From the NCBI RefSeq assembly GCF_029946185.1, contig NZ_JAQSEA010000108.1, positions 2,516-50,969 on the forward strand: a DNA stretch of 48,454 nt, written 5' to 3'. The stretch comes from Prosthecobacter sp. Lineage in GTDB: Bacteria > Verrucomicrobiota > Verrucomicrobiia > Verrucomicrobiales > Verrucomicrobiaceae. A program made the position numbers and the translations under genes. This document shows, in pieces, positions 47,673-48,454 of this stretch (position 1 is the first letter of the stretch; each line of letters begins with the position of its first letter). Under the pieces are notes generated by a model that did not search any database, was not told the origin of the DNA, and was given only the letters and a program-made list of their open reading frames with translations.

Positions 47673-48163
47673 TCACGAGGCCGCTCGGACGAAAAGTCGG
47701 CCCAATTTCGACCCGCTGGCGTCGTTGTTCTCATACCCGTGTGTGTCGGTGTGCTTGTCGAACATGATGTCGAAATCGGTGATAAGACTCTCAAACACTG
47801 CGGCAATGCCAATGTGGTTGACCAGCGCCAGCGCGCAGGGCGATGATTTGGTTGAAGTCCATTGAGTTCGGGCTGCGATGCAGCTTCGACTTCTCAAGCG
47901 GAAGAGCGCCTCGTTGTCAAGCAACACGGCGGCACCCGCATTGTCCAGGATGCGCTGCAGAGTGATGACGGCGTTGTAGGGCTCGACCGAAGAGTCGGAA
48001 ATCAGCAGGGAGGGAACGACGGAGAACGTGAATGGCCGCTTCTCGGGTTAAGCCTCGTGCAGGCGCTTCAGAATGAGCTAAACCATGCACCACAGAGGGA
48101 GTGGATCATCGTGAACCCTTGGAGAGACTTGGTCTTTTCGACAGCCGCATCGATCCCATTCAT
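47673..48163 (-). pseudogene. btubB: decayed bacterial tubulin gene (btubB relic)
   Basis: Translated pieces match bacterial tubulin B from memory of the family. Frame 1 from 48163: MNGIDAAVEKTKSLQGF then MIHSL. Frame 2 from 48077: LILKRLHEA, a TAA stop at 48050-48048, PEKRPFTFSVVPSLLISD, VEPYNAVITLQRILDNAG and LLDNEALFRL. Frame 3 from 47895: EKSKLHRSPNSMDFNQIIAL. Back in frame 2 from 47831: LALVNHIGIAAVFESL and FDIMFDKHTDTHGYEN. The glycine-rich GTPase signature that should follow MIHS is destroyed, about 130-150 residues are missing between IIAL and LALV, and the N-terminal third is absent. Several lesions rule out a single sequencing error. It cannot make a tubulin. Confidence 0.9.
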
Positions 48164-48169
48164 GAGGGA

Positions 48170-48454
48170 TTACGGTGCTGCATCAAGTTTCGGCGGCAGA
48201 GTCGAGGCCGTGGATATGGCTGGCATCTGTCCGGTTTGGTTTTCAACCTGCCCCTGCTTCATACGGTCGATCTCCTCCTTGGACGGAACGATGGCACGGC
48301 GAATGATGATGGCATCCTTTGCTGGCTGTTTGTCAGCAGTCGCTGGCGGGAGTCGCGCAGCCACAGGCTGAGGACTGGTGAAGACAGGCGTTACCGCTGC
48401 AGCTCTCGTCTCTGAATCTATTGACTTTACAGCCTCAGGCTTTGTCACCGGTTT
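48170..48454 (-). CDS. 3' part of an unidentified gene, cut by the window edge
   Basis: An open frame of at least 94 codons that runs off the right edge and ends at a TAA at 48172-48170, 6 bp before the first recognisable tubulin codon. The product is Pro/Ala-rich and charged (IIIRRAIVPSKEEIDRMKQG near the end) with no recognised domain. A GTG at 48448 is not a trusted start because the frame continues upstream. It occupies the place where the N-terminal part of btubB would be, so it was either brought in by the deletion or is an unrelated neighbour. Reality as a gene is uncertain. Confidence 0.4.
   Translation of the reverse strand, partial: KPVTKPEAVKSIDSETRAAAVTPVFTSPQPVAARLPPATADKQPAKDAIIIRRAIVPSKEEIDRMKQGQVENQTGQMPAISTASTLPPKLDAAP

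Noticed and set aside
47862-48371. 169-codon plus-strand open frame over the tubulin relic
   Set aside because: It is antisense to the tubulin-derived sequence and shows no domain; it stays open by chance.

Overview
The window looks like a chromosomal segment of a verrucomicrobium close to Prosthecobacter. The sequence basis is a giant autotransporter-type beta-strand-repeat protein with a PEP-CTERM sorting tail, verrucomicrobial-looking paralogous MFS carriers, and, at the right edge, the decayed remains of a bacterial tubulin gene (BtubB type) directly upstream of an intact kinesin-light-chain-like TPR gene. The genus is an inference; no rRNA is present.

Layout. 0.2-5.2 kb (minus strand): NAD-dependent DNA ligase, a hicBA toxin-antitoxin pair and a two-gene ABC exporter. 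5.3-7.6 kb (plus): a solitary GspD-like secretin behind an AT-rich promoter region. 7.9-11.3 kb (minus): a compact mlaE-F-D-C-A operon for phospholipid traffic between the membranes, with the outer-membrane lipoprotein gene included. 11.4-14.4 kb: a Gfo/Idh/MocA oxidoreductase and a sugar isomerase/epimerase, divergent from a LysR regulator. 14.5-21.5 kb: exopolysaccharide genes (BY-kinase/co-polymerase, Wza-like export protein, outer-membrane beta-barrel, GDP-mannose 4,6-dehydratase) with a dCMP-deaminase-like gene between them. 21.6-28.4 kb (plus): rpoZ-like gene, smpB, a DUF2071 protein, an aldo/keto reductase, two paralogous MFS carriers and an FmdB-like small protein. 28.4-29.4 kb: a PIN-domain toxin-antitoxin module bracketed by 69-bp imperfect direct repeats. 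29.4-36.0 kb (minus): an RsmB-type rRNA methyltransferase and the 1740-residue repeat protein. 36.3-41.2 kb (plus): a conserved-looking hypothetical, a LysM protein, accA and a TonB-dependent receptor. 41.2-46.8 kb: a hypothetical, a YkgJ-type protein, a PPOX-fold protein, thrH, trpE and a GH3 hexosaminidase. 46.9-48.5 kb (minus): kinesin-light-chain-like TPR gene, btubB relic, and the 3' end of an unidentified gene.

The most notable observation is the tubulin relic. Prosthecobacter species carry btubA-btubB-bklc operons encoding bacterial microtubule proteins. Here the btubB position holds recognisable tubulin peptides broken by frameshifts, a TAA stop, a large internal deletion and loss of the N-terminal GTPase part, while the neighbouring TPR gene is still open. 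This looks like recent loss of the tubulin cytoskeleton with its partner gene left behind.

Other threads: cell-envelope biology dominates (Mla system, secretin, EPS, PEP-CTERM protein, TonB receptor, NagZ-like enzyme). The PEP-CTERM tail and the EPS genes fit the known co-occurrence of exosortase sorting with exopolysaccharide production.
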